From Allobosea sp. 67-29 (lineage in GTDB: Bacteria; Pseudomonadota; Alphaproteobacteria; Rhizobiales; Beijerinckiaceae): a stretch of 64,000 nt of DNA. A program made the translations under genes and the position numbers. Positions within the stretch are counted from its first letter, which is position 1. Each line of letters begins with the position of its first letter. Location of the stretch: contig NZ_MKSQ01000023.1 of the NCBI RefSeq assembly GCF_001898115.1, forward strand, positions 1 through 64,000, given 5' to 3'. The notes under the pieces were generated by a model. That model did not search any database, was not told the origin of the DNA, and worked only from the letters and a program-made list of their open reading frames with translations. Positions 25,510 to 35,010 of the stretch are shown here, piece by piece.

Positions 25510-27258
25510 TTACTTGCCGCCGAGCGCCAGCGATTCCGCCATGACGCGGAAGACGTAGGTGTTCGGCTTGTGACCGCGAAACTTCTCCGCGCCCGGGCCC
25601 ATCGCCGTCAGGATGACGTCGTCGGCGGAATGCACGCCGCTATTGGCGTCGAAGGGCAGGTTGCCCGTCTTGCGGGCCGCGAGCGGGCCGGTGCAGTCCT
25701 TCTCATTGGCGATGTTGGTCTTGCCATCCGGACCCTTCACGGCCGGGACGCGTTCGCCATTCATGGCGGGCCGACCGGTATCGCAGGTGTCGGGATAGGA
25801 GCCGTAGACGACCGCGAGGCGGCGCGACGTGTCGACGTCCGTGGGGTAGCCGTCGGCGTCGACCGGGCCGTAGTTCGGCACCGCCGACTCGGCGTAGACG
25901 CCGAGCTTGTCGCGCAGGAGCTGGCCCGGCCGGTCGTCGTCATAGGTGCCGATGATCGAGATCGGGTGGGCATGGTCGGGTACGACGATGATCAGCGTGT
26001 CGTTGCGGTCGCCGGCGAAGTCCTTTGCGACCTTGACGGCGTTGTCGAGCATGATCGTGTCGAAGACCGAGCGCTCCCAATCCAGCGAGTGGCTGTACTT
26101 GTCGATGCGGGCGGACTCGACCATCAGCAGGAAGCCTTCCGGGTTGCCCTTGAGCATCGCGATGGCGGCCTTGGTCTGCTCGACGACGTCGGGCTGGTCC
26201 GGGAACTTGGAGGTCGTGCCCTTCTTGGCAAGGCGCAGGTCGAAGGCACCGTCGATATTGCCGGTGTTGTAGAGGCCGAGCAGCTTCTTCGAGCCGCCGG
26301 CGACGGCGGCGTTCATCTCAGCCTTGGTGGTAACCAGCGTGTAGCCCGCCTCCTTGAACTTCGCGATGAAGTCCTCGCCGTCGGTGCGCTTGGAGCCCGG
26401 CGTGGTCTTGGCGAGGAAATTCGGCGAGCCGCCACCCATGATCACGTCCGGCTTCACATCGTAGAACATCCTGACGATGTCGTTGAAGTCGGAGCGGCGG
26501 CGGGTATGAGCGACCATCGAGGCGGGCGTCGCGTCCTCGATTTCGGAGTTGGTGACGACGCCGACGGCCATGCCGGTCTTGCGCTTGACGAGTTCGGCGA
26601 TGGTCTCGACCTTCGGGTGGTCGAGGGTCAGCGCGTTCTTGGCGCAGTAGACGCCGAGCGCGTTGACGCAGGATTTGTGACCGGTGGTATAGGCGTGCGC
26701 TGCATTGGCGCTGTCGGTGACGACCGAGTCGGTACCCGAGGTCGAGATCAGCGCCATGTCGGACATGTCGTCCATGGCGAGCTCGCCGTTGTAGCGGCCT
26801 TCGACCAGACCCTTCGACAGGATGCGGGCGGCGGTGCGGTTGGCGACCGACATGCCGTCGCCGATGAAGAGGATGACGTTCTTGGCGCGGCGGGGCTGGG
26901 CGGTGGCGAAGACCTCCCATTTGACCGTTGCCTTCCTGTCGGCGCCCTGCGTGGCCTCGACCGTATAGCTGCCGGCCGGCAGGCTCGCGCCGCGCAGCCA
27001 CAGCGCCGAATGCTTCTGACCCTCTTCGTTCTGCAGGAAGGTCGTCGGCTTTCCGAAGACCTCGTCGGCGGACTTCCCGTTGATCGTCACCTTGACGTCG
27101 GCGGAGGCGGGCGCATCGGGAAACTCGACCTTGAAGTCGAAATGCGAGCCTTCGAGGATCTCGGCGCGGTTGATCGGATAGATGGTCTGGGCCGCCGCCG
27201 GCGCGGCCGCGGCGAGCGAGCCTGCCACGGTCATGATCAGCAATCGTTGCGCCTGCAT
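25510..27258 (-). CDS. phoA: Alkaline phosphatase, PhoA family, exported
   Basis: A 582-residue periplasmic phosphomonoesterase with a Sec signal peptide (residues 1-24, ending AAAQ). An extra beta-rich domain of about 100 residues precedes the catalytic domain, which starts near 127 (NVILFIGDGMS). All PhoA-type residues are visible: Asp134, nucleophile Ser183 (TDSAN), Asp242 and Thr244 (DATPAS), Glu381, Asp386, Lys387 and His390 (ESARIDKYSH), Asp428 and His429 (PDHAH). Lys387 and His390 follow the E. coli DKxxH arrangement. E. coli PhoA is 471 residues; the excess is the N-terminal domain and insertions. A PHO box lies 58 bases upstream, so induction by phosphate starvation via PhoB is likely. 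Confidence 0.95.
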   Translation of the reverse strand: MQAQRLLIMTVAGSLAAAAPAAAQTIYPINRAEILEGSHFDFKVEFPDAPASADVKVTINGKSADEVFGKPTTFLQNEEGQKHSALWLRGASLPAGSYTVEATQGADRKATVKWEVFATAQPRRAKNVILFIGDGMSVANRTAARILSKGLVEGRYNGELAMDDMSDMALISTSGTDSVVTDSANAAHAYTTGHKSCVNALGVYCAKNALTLDHPKVETIAELVKRKTGMAVGVVTNSEIEDATPASMVAHTRRRSDFNDIVRMFYDVKPDVIMGGGSPNFLAKTTPGSKRTDGEDFIAKFKEAGYTLVTTKAEMNAAVAGGSKKLLGLYNTGNIDGAFDLRLAKKGTTSKFPDQPDVVEQTKAAIAMLKGNPEGFLLMVESARIDKYSHSLDWERSVFDTIMLDNAVKVAKDFAGDRNDTLIIVVPDHAHPISIIGTYDDDRPGQLLRDKLGVYAESAVPNYGPVDADGYPTDVDTSRRLAVVYGSYPDTCDTGRPAMNGERVPAVKGPDGKTNIANEKDCTGPLAARKTGNLPFDANSGVHSADDVILTAMGPGAEKFRGHKPNTYVFRVMAESLALGGK

Positions 27259-27315
27259 AGGTATCTCCGCCGTGGCGTCAGTTGAAAGAGGGCGATCCGT
27301 GCTTAGGCAAGGCGA

Positions 27316-27333
27316 ATGACAGTACGATTACCG
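27316..27333 (-). promoter_or_regulatory. PHO box (PhoB site) upstream of phoA
   Basis: On the minus strand the sequence reads CGGTAAT-CGTA-CTGTCAT, matching the PHO box consensus CTGTCAT-N4-CTGTCAT in 12 of 14 positions, with one repeat perfect and the correct 11-base periodicity. It lies 58-75 bases upstream of the phoA start. Confidence 0.7.
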
Positions 27334-27538
27334 TGCGAAATACTCCATAATGTTATGTTATTACGTGTCTTTTATCGACATGCGGCGCGCTTCGCCGTGT
27401 CGCGCCCGCGGAAGCTGCGTGCCGCGTGCATGGCCGCTTCCCTCCCGGCGTGGGCCACTCAAATTGTGGCAGGGGATGGGATCGTCTACTAGGCTTCATA
27501 AGCCAGCTTCCTAACGCCAGACTCAGCCAGACATCCCG

Positions 27539-28759
27539 ATGACAGCCGCGGCCCAGGTTTCGACAGCACAGCGCGCGATGATGCCCGTGCTGATCGCACT
27601 CAGCTTCACGCATCTGCTCAACGACATGATCCAGTCGCTGATCCCGGCGATCTATCCGATCATCAAGGAATCCTACCGGCTGGATTTCGGGCAGATCGGC
27701 CTGATCACGCTGACCTTCCAGGTCTCGGCCTCGCTGCTGCAGCCGGCGGTCGGGCTCTACACAGACAAGCATCCGATGCCTTATTCGATGGTCGTCGGCA
27801 TGGGCTTCACGCTCTCGGGACTGATCGGGTTGGCCTATGCCGGCAGCTACGGACTCCTGTTGCTGTCGGCCGCCTGCGTGGGCATCGGCTCCTCGATCTT
27901 CCATCCGGAGGCGACGCGCATGGCGCGCAACGCGTCCGGCGGGCAGCACGGTCTGGCGCAGGGCATCTTTCAGCTCGGCGGGCAAACGGGCGGGGCGCTC
28001 GGACCTCTCCTGGCGGCCTTCGTCATCGTGCCGCGGGGGCAGGGCAGCCTCGCCTGGTTCTCGGTCGCAGCGCTTGTCGCGATGATGCTGATGGTCTGGA
28101 CGGCGGCCAGCTATGCCAGGCTCGATCGGGCACGGCCGCCGAAGCCTGCCGGCGTGGCCAAAGCTGCGGCGCGGCCGGGCAAGGGCTCGGTCGCCTTTGC
28201 GATCACCATCCTGATCGTGCTGCTGTTCTCGAAGAACGCGTACACGGCGAGCTTCAGCTCGTTCTACACCTTCTACCTGATGGGCAAGTTCGGTGTCTCG
28301 ATCCAGCATTCGCAGGAGATGCTGTTCCTGTTCCTGGCCTCCTCGGCCGCCGGCGCCGTCGGCGGCGGCATGCTGGGCGACCGGATCGGCCGCAACAAGA
28401 TCATCTGGTTCTCGATCCTGGGCGCGCTGCCCTTCACGCTGATCCTGCCCTATGCCGACCTGTTCTGGACCGGCGTGCTGACGGTGATCATCAACATCAT
28501 CATGTCGAGCGCCTTCGCGGCGATCCTGATCTATGCGCTGGAACTGCTGCCCGGGCGGGTCGGGCTGGTCGGTGGCTTCTTCTACGGGCTGTCCTTCGGG
28601 CTGGGCGGCCTCGCGGCGGCGCTGCTCGGCGAGTTCGCCGACCTTCTCGGCATCGAGATGGTCTACAAGATCTGCTCCTTCATTCCGCTGGTGGGCCTGC
28701 TCGCCTGGTTCCTGCCGCGCCTCAGCGAAGAAGCGCATGGCGCGAAGGTCGGGCATTAG
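27539..28759 (+). CDS. MFS exporter, fosmidomycin-resistance (Fsr) type
   Basis: A 406-residue 12-helix MFS protein of the Fsr group. It begins with the typical segment ALSFTHLLNDMIQSLIPAIYPIIKESY, and the loop-2/3 motif GLYTDKHPMPYSM and IGSSIFHPEATRMAR are Fsr hallmarks. The second half contains AYTASFSSFYTFYLMGKFGV-like residues and GDRIGRNKIIW. Fsr confers fosmidomycin resistance in E. coli; the physiological substrate is unknown, so the resistance role is inferred by homology only. It is divergent from phoA, with 280 bases between, and single. Confidence 0.9.
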   Translation: MTAAAQVSTAQRAMMPVLIALSFTHLLNDMIQSLIPAIYPIIKESYRLDFGQIGLITLTFQVSASLLQPAVGLYTDKHPMPYSMVVGMGFTLSGLIGLAYAGSYGLLLLSAACVGIGSSIFHPEATRMARNASGGQHGLAQGIFQLGGQTGGALGPLLAAFVIVPRGQGSLAWFSVAALVAMMLMVWTAASYARLDRARPPKPAGVAKAAARPGKGSVAFAITILIVLLFSKNAYTASFSSFYTFYLMGKFGVSIQHSQEMLFLFLASSAAGAVGGGMLGDRIGRNKIIWFSILGALPFTLILPYADLFWTGVLTVIINIIMSSAFAAILIYALELLPGRVGLVGGFFYGLSFGLGGLAAALLGEFADLLGIEMVYKICSFIPLVGLLAWFLPRLSEEAHGAKVGH

Positions 28760-28837
28760 GCGCATTCGGGAACGCCGCGTCCATCGCGGCCGTTCGCTTC
28801 GCCCGGGCCGGGATGATCCGCGCCTTCCGGTGCGCGG

Positions 28838-29584
28838 CTAGATCGCGAGCTTGCCGGCCTTGGCGGCGGCGTAGCGTTCCTCGATCTTGGGCCAGTTCAC
28901 GACGTTCCACCACGCCTTGAGATAGTCGGCGCGTCGGTTCTGGTATTTCAGGTAATAGGCGTGTTCCCAGACGTCGTTGCCGAACAGCACCTTGTGGCCG
29001 GCCATGATCGGGCTGTCCTGGTTGGGCTGTGGCAGCAAAGCGAGCTTGCCGGCCCTGTCCACCGTGACGAAGACCCAGCCGGAGCCGAAGACCTTCAGGC
29101 CTGCCGCCTCGAAATCGGCCTTGAACTTGTCGAAGCCGCCGAGGTCGCGCGTGATCGCGGCCGCGACCTCGCCGCTCGGCGCACCGCCGGCTCCGGGACC
29201 CATCACCTCCCAGAACATCGTGTGGTTGGCGTGGCCGCCGCCATTGTTGCGGATCACGGTACGGATGCTCTCCGGTACTTGGCCGAGATCGGCGATCAGC
29301 TCCCCGACCGAAGCCTTGGCGATCATGCCGTTGTCCTTCGCCGCGCCGTTGAGGGCCGCGACATAGGCTGCGTGGTGGCGGTTGTAGTGGATGTCCATCG
29401 TCGTGGCGTCGATATGCGGCTCGAGGGCATTGGCCTCGTACGCGCGTTTCGGCAGCGAGAATGGGCCGGTCGGCGCTGCGGGCGCGGCGGCCTGGGCCCA
29501 GACCTTCGGAGCCGAGGCAACGAAGGCGGCGCCGGCGCCGAGGATAAGGAGGCTGCGGCGCGAGGGAGCGAGGATTGCTGGCAT
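28838..29584 (-). CDS. Exported superoxide dismutase, Mn/Fe family
   Basis: A 248-residue enzyme converting superoxide to oxygen and hydrogen peroxide. Residues 1-31 are an export signal with a Tat-like SRRSLLILG start. Metal ligands are visible: His66 in DIHYNRHHAAYV, the His in GGHANHTMFW, and the Asp and His in DVWEHAYYLKY. GSGWVF and NQDSPIM, with the Gln typical of the Mn form, favour an Mn or cambialistic enzyme over a strict Fe enzyme. The start MPAILAPSRRS has a GGAGAGA site; an upstream ATG adds 10 residues that spoil the signal. A periplasmic SOD would protect against external superoxide. Confidence 0.9.
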   Translation of the reverse strand: MPAILAPSRRSLLILGAGAAFVASAPKVWAQAAAPAAPTGPFSLPKRAYEANALEPHIDATTMDIHYNRHHAAYVAALNGAAKDNGMIAKASVGELIADLGQVPESIRTVIRNNGGGHANHTMFWEVMGPGAGGAPSGEVAAAITRDLGGFDKFKADFEAAGLKVFGSGWVFVTVDRAGKLALLPQPNQDSPIMAGHKVLFGNDVWEHAYYLKYQNRRADYLKAWWNVVNWPKIEERYAAAKAGKLAI

Positions 29585-29826
29585 GGCGGCATCTCTCCTT
29601 TGAAACGGGAGCACGGTACAAATCCGCGTTCGTGCCGCGGCCGCGCCGGATCACAACCACGACTACGTGTCAAAGCCGCCGGTGTTCCCTTCGGCACCTC
29701 ATGCAGGCGAAACCCGGCGCCGCAACCAGGCGCTGGCAGACCTGCAGCGTCCGATGCTCTCGACCTTAACCGCCAGTTTACCGCGTTTGACTACGTTCCG
29801 GAAGGAATCCAGCCGAGGATCGCGCC

Positions 29827-31329
29827 ATGCAGGCACAGGCTCTCAAGGTCGACGGACTGCCGTGCGAGGCCGCGCCGGCCGTTCCCGTGCCGGCCGCGAT
29901 CCGGCCCGCCAACGAGGACGCGCCGGCCGAGGCGGGGGCCGCCCGCGCGGTCCGCGAGATTGCGGAGCGCTTCGGCAAGCTCGGTGCCGAGATCACCGAT
30001 GTCGCGGGGCGGATCGTCGACGTCAGCCGCCAGCTCGAGAAGCAGACCACGGGCCTGCGCCGCGTCGTCGGCGCCGTGGACCAGGTTTCGCACGCCAATC
30101 ATGCGATCCAGCAGGCTGCCGAAGGCGCGCAGACCGCGGCTTCCGCCGTGCGCAGCGGGCTTGAGCGCGTCACCGGCTCGGTCAAGCTCGGGTTGAACGC
30201 GGCGCAGAACGACATCGAAGCCTTGTCCGAGGAAGCGCAGTCGATGTCGCAGGCCCTGTCGCAGGCGGTTGCCGATGCGCACAAGGCCCGCGCTTCCAGC
30301 GACGCGATCCAGGCGATCACCCGCGAGATCCAGCTGCTGGCGATCAACGCCGGGGTCGAGGCAGCGCGGAGTGGCGAGGCGGGCCGCGGCTTCGCTGTCA
30401 TCGCGGCCGCTGTGAAGGCGCTGGCCGAGCAGACGCGCGAGGCGACGGCGGCGAGCGCGATGCAGCTCGACCTGCTGGTCAAGTCGGTCGACGGCCTCGC
30501 CCGGCGCAGCGAAGGCAATGCGCAGACGGCACGACGTGCCATCGACGGCAGCCGGACCATTTCGGCGCAGATCGGCGAGCTCGACGATTTCGGGCGCTCG
30601 GTCGTCCAGTTGATCGGCGGCATCGAGGCGATCTCGCAGCCGACGCGCGAGAACGCCGCCGCATGCGCCAAGGCCGGGCAGGACCTGGCCGGGCTGGTCG
30701 CGGGGGTGGACCGGTCGACCGAAAGCCTGGAGCGTGCTGCGCAGCGGACGGATGCGCTGGTGGCGATCAGCGAGGGCATCCTTGGGTCAATCGCCGCCTC
30801 GGGCGTGCGCACGGCACAATCGGAGCTGATCGCGACGGCGATTGAGACGGCGGGCGTCATCGCCGGCCTGTTCGAGCAGGCACTGGCGTGCGGCGAGATC
30901 GGCATGGCCGAGCTGTTCGACGAAAACTATGCGCCGGTGCGGGATTCCGATCCGCAGCAACATCTGACCCGCTTCGTGGCGCTGACGGACCGGCTGTTGC
31001 CGCCGCTGCAGGAAAAGCTGCTGGCGTCGAACGGGCGCATCGTCTTCTGCGCGGCGGTGGACCGCAATGGCTTCCTGCCGACGCATAACCGCAAATATTC
31101 GCAGCCGCAGGGCGCCGATCCGGTGTGGAACAACGCCAATTGTCGCAACCGTCGCATCTTCGACGACCGCACGGGGCTGGCAGCGGCGCGAAACCGCAAG
31201 CCTTTCCTGCTCCAGAGCTATCGCCGCGACATGGGCGGCGGTGAATTCCTGGTGATGGAGGATCTGTCGGCGCCGATCGTGGTGCGCGGCAGGCACTGGG
31301 GCGGCTTTCGGATCGGGCTGAAGGTGTAG
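29827..31329 (+). CDS. Soluble methyl-accepting chemotaxis protein with C-terminal HWG-type domain
   Basis: A 500-residue cytosolic chemoreceptor with no transmembrane helix. A helical coiled-coil signalling domain spans about residues 45-330. Its tip is unusual: [24 protein letters not shown] replaces the common [12 protein letters not shown] sequence. The C-terminal 140 residues form a domain with the conserved sequence [30 protein letters not shown] and [13 protein letters not shown], found on several alphaproteobacterial soluble receptors. It precedes the che operon and probably feeds CheA. The position matches the icpA gene that opens the rhizobial che operon, but orthology is not shown. 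Confidence 0.85.
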   Translation: MQAQALKVDGLPCEAAPAVPVPAAIRPANEDAPAEAGAARAVREIAERFGKLGAEITDVAGRIVDVSRQLEKQTTGLRRVVGAVDQVSHANHAIQQAAEGAQTAASAVRSGLERVTGSVKLGLNAAQNDIEALSEEAQSMSQALSQAVADAHKARASSDAIQAITREIQLLAINAGVEAARSGEAGRGFAVIAAAVKALAEQTREATAASAMQLDLLVKSVDGLARRSEGNAQTARRAIDGSRTISAQIGELDDFGRSVVQLIGGIEAISQPTRENAAACAKAGQDLAGLVAGVDRSTESLERAAQRTDALVAISEGILGSIAASGVRTAQSELIATAIETAGVIAGLFEQALACGEIGMAELFDENYAPVRDSDPQQHLTRFVALTDRLLPPLQEKLLASNGRIVFCAAVDRNGFLPTHNRKYSQPQGADPVWNNANCRNRRIFDDRTGLAAARNRKPFLLQSYRRDMGGGEFLVMEDLSAPIVVRGRHWGGFRIGLKV

Positions 31330-31437
31330 CCGGGCGTCGGCGCCGCGGGATTTCAGTGGCGTGCCGAGCCCGAAGCCGGATTGGCTTTCGGCCGGGCGCC
31401 AAAGTCGAGTTGAGTGAGCGAGTTTCGAGTCAGCGCC

Positions 31438-31905
31438 ATGCATATAGCGCCGTCCTTCCCCAACCTGTCCGTGCTGGTTGTCGACACCAGCCCGCACTAC
31501 CGGCGCATCATCCGGACGATGCTCTACCAGGCGCAGCTGCACCGCATCTTCGAGGCGGCGGACCTGCCTTCCGCTGCGGCGATCTTCATCCAGAAGCAGC
31601 CCAACATCGTCATTCTCGACTGGGATCTTCCCGATGGCGGCGGGGCGAAGTGCCTTGCCGCCATCCGCTCCCAGAAGACGTCCCCGTTCGCGAAGGCGCC
31701 TGTCCTGGTGATGATGGAGCGGCCGGACAAGCGTTCCGTGGTCCAGGCCGCCAAGCTCGGCGCGCACGAGATCATCACCAAGCCGATCTCGCCCAACAAT
31801 CTCTGGCTCCATCTCTCAGGCATCATCAACATGCCGCGCAAATATCGCGAGACCAACGGCGTGGTGACGCTGGTGCCGCGAGCCATCAGCAACGCGATAT
31901 TCTGA
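31438..31905 (+). CDS. Atypical single-domain response regulator
   Basis: A 155-residue receiver domain with the phosphoacceptor region VILDWDLPDGGG (Asp61) and the conserved Lys115 in ITKPIS. Two usual features are missing: the acidic pair is Asp16-Thr17 instead of Asp-Asp, and the Thr/Ser after strand 4 is replaced in VLVMMERP. It may therefore phosphorylate or switch abnormally. The ATG at 31438 was preferred over a GTG at 31414, which lacks a ribosome site. It lies between the soluble receptor and the STAS protein, in the same direction as the che genes. Confidence 0.8.
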   Translation: MHIAPSFPNLSVLVVDTSPHYRRIIRTMLYQAQLHRIFEAADLPSAAAIFIQKQPNIVILDWDLPDGGGAKCLAAIRSQKTSPFAKAPVLVMMERPDKRSVVQAAKLGAHEIITKPISPNNLWLHLSGIINMPRKYRETNGVVTLVPRAISNAIF

Positions 31906-32019
31906 CGGACCCACGTTTCGCCGCCGAAACGCCCGAATGATTGACGGGGATCGCGGCGTTTAGCGAAATTTTTACCAGTCTGCCCCGATGCTGCCGGCAT
32001 CATCCAGGGTCGCGCCTTC

Positions 32020-32301
32020 ATGGTCATCACCGTTTCGCTTCCGCCCTTCCTCGGACGTTCCGAGGCGGCCGCCTTCCGTAACCAGCTTCTGGTCGCCCTG
32101 GAGCAGAACGAAAGCATTGCCGTCGAGTGCGCGGACGCAGGCCCGCTGCCGAGCCTGTGGATTCAGCTGCTCCATTCCGCCGCCGTCAGCGCCGTCGCGC
32201 GCGGGCTGTCGGTGACGCTCAAGGCGGCCTCCTCCGAGTGCCGCGAATCCTTGCGGGCGATCGGCTTCGATGCCGCGCGAAGCCCCCTCGTTCTGGAGTG
32301 A
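32020..32301 (+). CDS. STAS domain protein of the che operon
   Basis: A 93-residue protein with a STAS-type sequence: VITVSLPPFLGRSEAAAFRNQLLVAL near the N-terminus and WIQLLHSAAVSAVARGLSVTL in the middle, ending RAIGFDAARSPLVLE. Rhizobial che operons have a small STAS gene (orf2) at this position before cheY1. Its function in chemotaxis is not settled. The conserved Ser of STAS phosphorylation is not clearly identified; the residue may be Ser in the HSAAV segment. The gene ends 5 bases before cheY1, implying co-translation. Confidence 0.8.
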   Translation: MVITVSLPPFLGRSEAAAFRNQLLVALEQNESIAVECADAGPLPSLWIQLLHSAAVSAVARGLSVTLKAASSECRESLRAIGFDAARSPLVLE

Positions 32302-32306
32302 CAGGC

Positions 32307-32666
32307 ATGAAGATCCTGGCCATCGACGATACCAAGACGCTGCTCAGTCTGCTCAGCCTGACGCTGCGGAATGCCGGCCATGAGGTCGCCGAGGCGGAGA
32401 ACGGCGAGGACGGCCTGACCAAGTTCGACCAGTTCAAGCCCGATCTCGTGATCACCGACCTCAACATGCCGGTCATGGACGGCATCGAGTTCACCCGCGC
32501 CTGCCGCTCGCGGCCGATGGGGCAGAACACGCCGATCATCGTGCTGACCACGGAGAACGGGGCCGAGATCAAGGCGGAAGGCCGCCGCGCCGGCGCCAGC
32601 GCCTGGATGGTCAAGCCCTTCGAGCCAAATACCCTGCTCGGCCTCGTCGCGCGCTACCAGAACTGA
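32307..32666 (+). CDS. cheY: Chemotaxis response regulator CheY (first copy)
   Basis: A 119-residue receiver domain with all key residues: Asp7-Asp8, phosphoacceptor Asp51 (VITDLNMPVMDG), Thr81 and Lys103 (VKPF). It lacks an output domain. Phosphorylated by CheA, it would bind the flagellar motor or act as a phosphate sink; with two CheY copies in the operon it is not clear which does which. The ATG at 32307 follows the STAS gene by 5 bases and precedes cheA by 10. Confidence 0.9.
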   Translation: MKILAIDDTKTLLSLLSLTLRNAGHEVAEAENGEDGLTKFDQFKPDLVITDLNMPVMDGIEFTRACRSRPMGQNTPIIVLTTENGAEIKAEGRRAGASAWMVKPFEPNTLLGLVARYQN

Positions 32667-32676
32667 AGGCTGGCCG

Positions 32677-35010
32677 ATGGATCCGTTGGCAGAACTCAAG
32701 CAGACCTTCTTCCAGGAGTGCGAGGAGCTCCTCGGAGCGCTGGAGCAGAAGCTCCAGGCTCTCGACGAGGGCTCCAACGACCCCGAAGACGTCAATGCGG
32801 CCTTTCGCGCCATCCATTCGATCAAGGGCGGAGCGGGCGCCTTCGGCTGCACCGAGCTCGTCGCCTTCGCCCATGTCTTCGAGGCGTCGCTCGACCATCT
32901 GCGCTCCGGCCGTGTCGCGATCGAGGACGCGCCGTTCACGCTGTTCCTGCGCTGCTCCGACGCTGTCGCCGATCTGGTGGCGGCTGCGCGCAACGATGAA
33001 CAGGCGGTCGAGCGGCCCGATCTTCTCGCCGCCCTCGAGCAGGTCGGCCAGGAGCCGCAGGCTCCGGCGCCCGTAGCGGTGGCCGCACCCGCGCCGGCTG
33101 CGCCACCCATTCCCGCTTCGACGCCTGCCGCCGAGGCAGACGCACCCCCCGGCATCGCCGCACTCGGCAACCTCCTCGCCATGGTCGAGGCCAAGACCGG
33201 CACGACGCCGGCGAAGGCTGACGATGGCTGGGACGACGAGGAGCCTGCCGCCGCGCCGGAACCCGCAGCTGCCAAGCCCGGCCGCGACGTGAAGCTGAGG
33301 ATCGCGCCCGAAACCGATCTCTTCCGCCGCGTGATCGAGCCGCGCGTCGTGCTGGGTTCGCTGCCGGCCGACGACGTCGTGGAAATCCGGTGCGACCTCA
33401 GCCAGGTCCCGCCGCTGGAGAGCCTCGACGTCACAGATTGCTGGATGCGCTTCGATGTCGCGCTGCGCACGCAGCTTTCCGTCGAGGAACTGCACGGACG
33501 GTTCGACTTCAGCCTGGCCAACGAGGAGTTCGAGATCGCCTTCTCGGCGGAGCAGCCGGCGGTGACCGAGGTGCCGGTCGCGGAGGCGGCCCCGGCGGCC
33601 GAGGTGTCGAGCTCCGTCGCGGCCGATCTCTCCGCCATCCTGGCGAAGCTCGGGCCGGCGCCCGAGGCCCAGCAGGCCGAGCCCGAGATCCAGCCGGCGC
33701 CGGTCGCCGCCCTGGCGGCGGCTCCCGCACCTGCCCCCGAGGCGGCACCCGTGCTGCGCACGCCGCCTCGTGCCCCGGCCAACGATCAGGCCGCTGCGCG
33801 CCAGCGCCAGGCGGTCAGCGTGCGCGTCGACCTCGACCGTATCGACAAGCTGATGAATCTCGTCGGCGAAATCGTCATCACCCAATCGATGCTGGTCGAA
33901 TGCGTCCGCTCGCTGCCCTATGACGTCTATGCCAAGACCGCCGAGGGCATCCTGACCCTGTCGCGCCAGACACGGGAACTGCAGGACCACGTCATGGCGG
34001 TGCGCGCCCAGCCGGTGAAAGCGGTGTTCCAGCGCATGCCGCGCCTCGTGCGCGAATTGGCCCAGACGCTGGGCAAGGAAGTGCGCCTCGTCCTTGAAGG
34101 CGAGAACACCGAGGTCGACAAGACCATCATCGAGGAACTCGCCGATCCGCTGACCCACATGATCCGCAACTCGATGGATCACGGGCTGGAAACGCCGGAC
34201 GAGCGCGTCGAAGCCGGCAAAGCCCGCGAGGGCACGATCAAGCTGATCGCCGAGCATCGCGCCGGCCGCATCGTCATCTCCGTTACCGATGACGGACGCG
34301 GCATCAATCGCGACCGGCTCCTGGCAAAGGCCCGCTCACGCGGCCTCGTCGGCGCCGATGAGCGGCTGCAGCCCGAGGAGATCGATCAGCTCATCTTCGC
34401 CGCCGGCCTGTCGACGGCGGAGGTCGTCAGCGATGTCTCCGGCCGCGGCGTCGGCATGGACGTGGTGCGCCGCAACGTCGAATCGCTTGGAGGGCGCATC
34501 AGCGTCGATTCCGAGCCCGGCCGCGGCTGCAAGTTCACTCTGGCCCTGCCGCTGACGCTCGCGGTCCTGGAGGGCATGGTCATCCGCTGCGGGGACGATC
34601 GTTACGTCATCCCGATCGCCTCGGTGATCGAGACCCAGCACCTGGCCTCGACGCCGATCGAGCGCCTGCCGTTCGGGCAGGAGGTGCTGCGCTGGCGTGG
34701 CGAGGTGACGCCGCTCTATCGCCTCGGCGACGTGATGGGTTCGATGGGCACCACCCACGAGAATATCGTCATCATCGCCGAGACCGAGCGCGGCAACAAT
34801 GTCGGCATCGCCGTCGACGAGATCGTCGGCCAGCAGCAGGTCGTCGTGAAGAGCCTCGAGGCGAATTACGGCGCGGTCAACGGCGCTTCCGCCGCGACCA
34901 TTCTCGGCGACGGTCTCGTCGCGCTGATCCTGGACATCGACTCCATGCTGCGGCTCGCCGCTTCGGGCGAGCGAAACCACCCCCTATCTGACCTCAAGAT
35001 GGCTGGATGA
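32677..35010 (+). CDS. cheA: Chemotaxis histidine kinase CheA
   Basis: A 777-residue kinase, longer than E. coli CheA (654) because of Ala/Pro-rich linkers. The Hpt domain is at residues 1-105 with phosphorylated His47 (AIHSIKGGAGAFG). An Ala/Pro-rich stretch follows at 115-205, then a P2-like domain at about 207-290. The dimerisation domain is near 380-440 (DRIDKLMNLVGEIV). The ATPase domain has N box HMIRNSMDHG (about 494) and G boxes DDGRGI and GRGVGMDVV. The CheW-like domain is at 626-777. It controls CheY and CheB phosphorylation in receptor arrays. The stop overlaps the cheW start by 4 bases. Confidence 0.96.
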   Translation: MDPLAELKQTFFQECEELLGALEQKLQALDEGSNDPEDVNAAFRAIHSIKGGAGAFGCTELVAFAHVFEASLDHLRSGRVAIEDAPFTLFLRCSDAVADLVAAARNDEQAVERPDLLAALEQVGQEPQAPAPVAVAAPAPAAPPIPASTPAAEADAPPGIAALGNLLAMVEAKTGTTPAKADDGWDDEEPAAAPEPAAAKPGRDVKLRIAPETDLFRRVIEPRVVLGSLPADDVVEIRCDLSQVPPLESLDVTDCWMRFDVALRTQLSVEELHGRFDFSLANEEFEIAFSAEQPAVTEVPVAEAAPAAEVSSSVAADLSAILAKLGPAPEAQQAEPEIQPAPVAALAAAPAPAPEAAPVLRTPPRAPANDQAAARQRQAVSVRVDLDRIDKLMNLVGEIVITQSMLVECVRSLPYDVYAKTAEGILTLSRQTRELQDHVMAVRAQPVKAVFQRMPRLVRELAQTLGKEVRLVLEGENTEVDKTIIEELADPLTHMIRNSMDHGLETPDERVEAGKAREGTIKLIAEHRAGRIVISVTDDGRGINRDRLLAKARSRGLVGADERLQPEEIDQLIFAAGLSTAEVVSDVSGRGVGMDVVRRNVESLGGRISVDSEPGRGCKFTLALPLTLAVLEGMVIRCGDDRYVIPIASVIETQHLASTPIERLPFGQEVLRWRGEVTPLYRLGDVMGSMGTTHENIVIIAETERGNNVGIAVDEIVGQQQVVVKSLEANYGAVNGASAATILGDGLVALILDIDSMLRLAASGERNHPLSDLKMAG

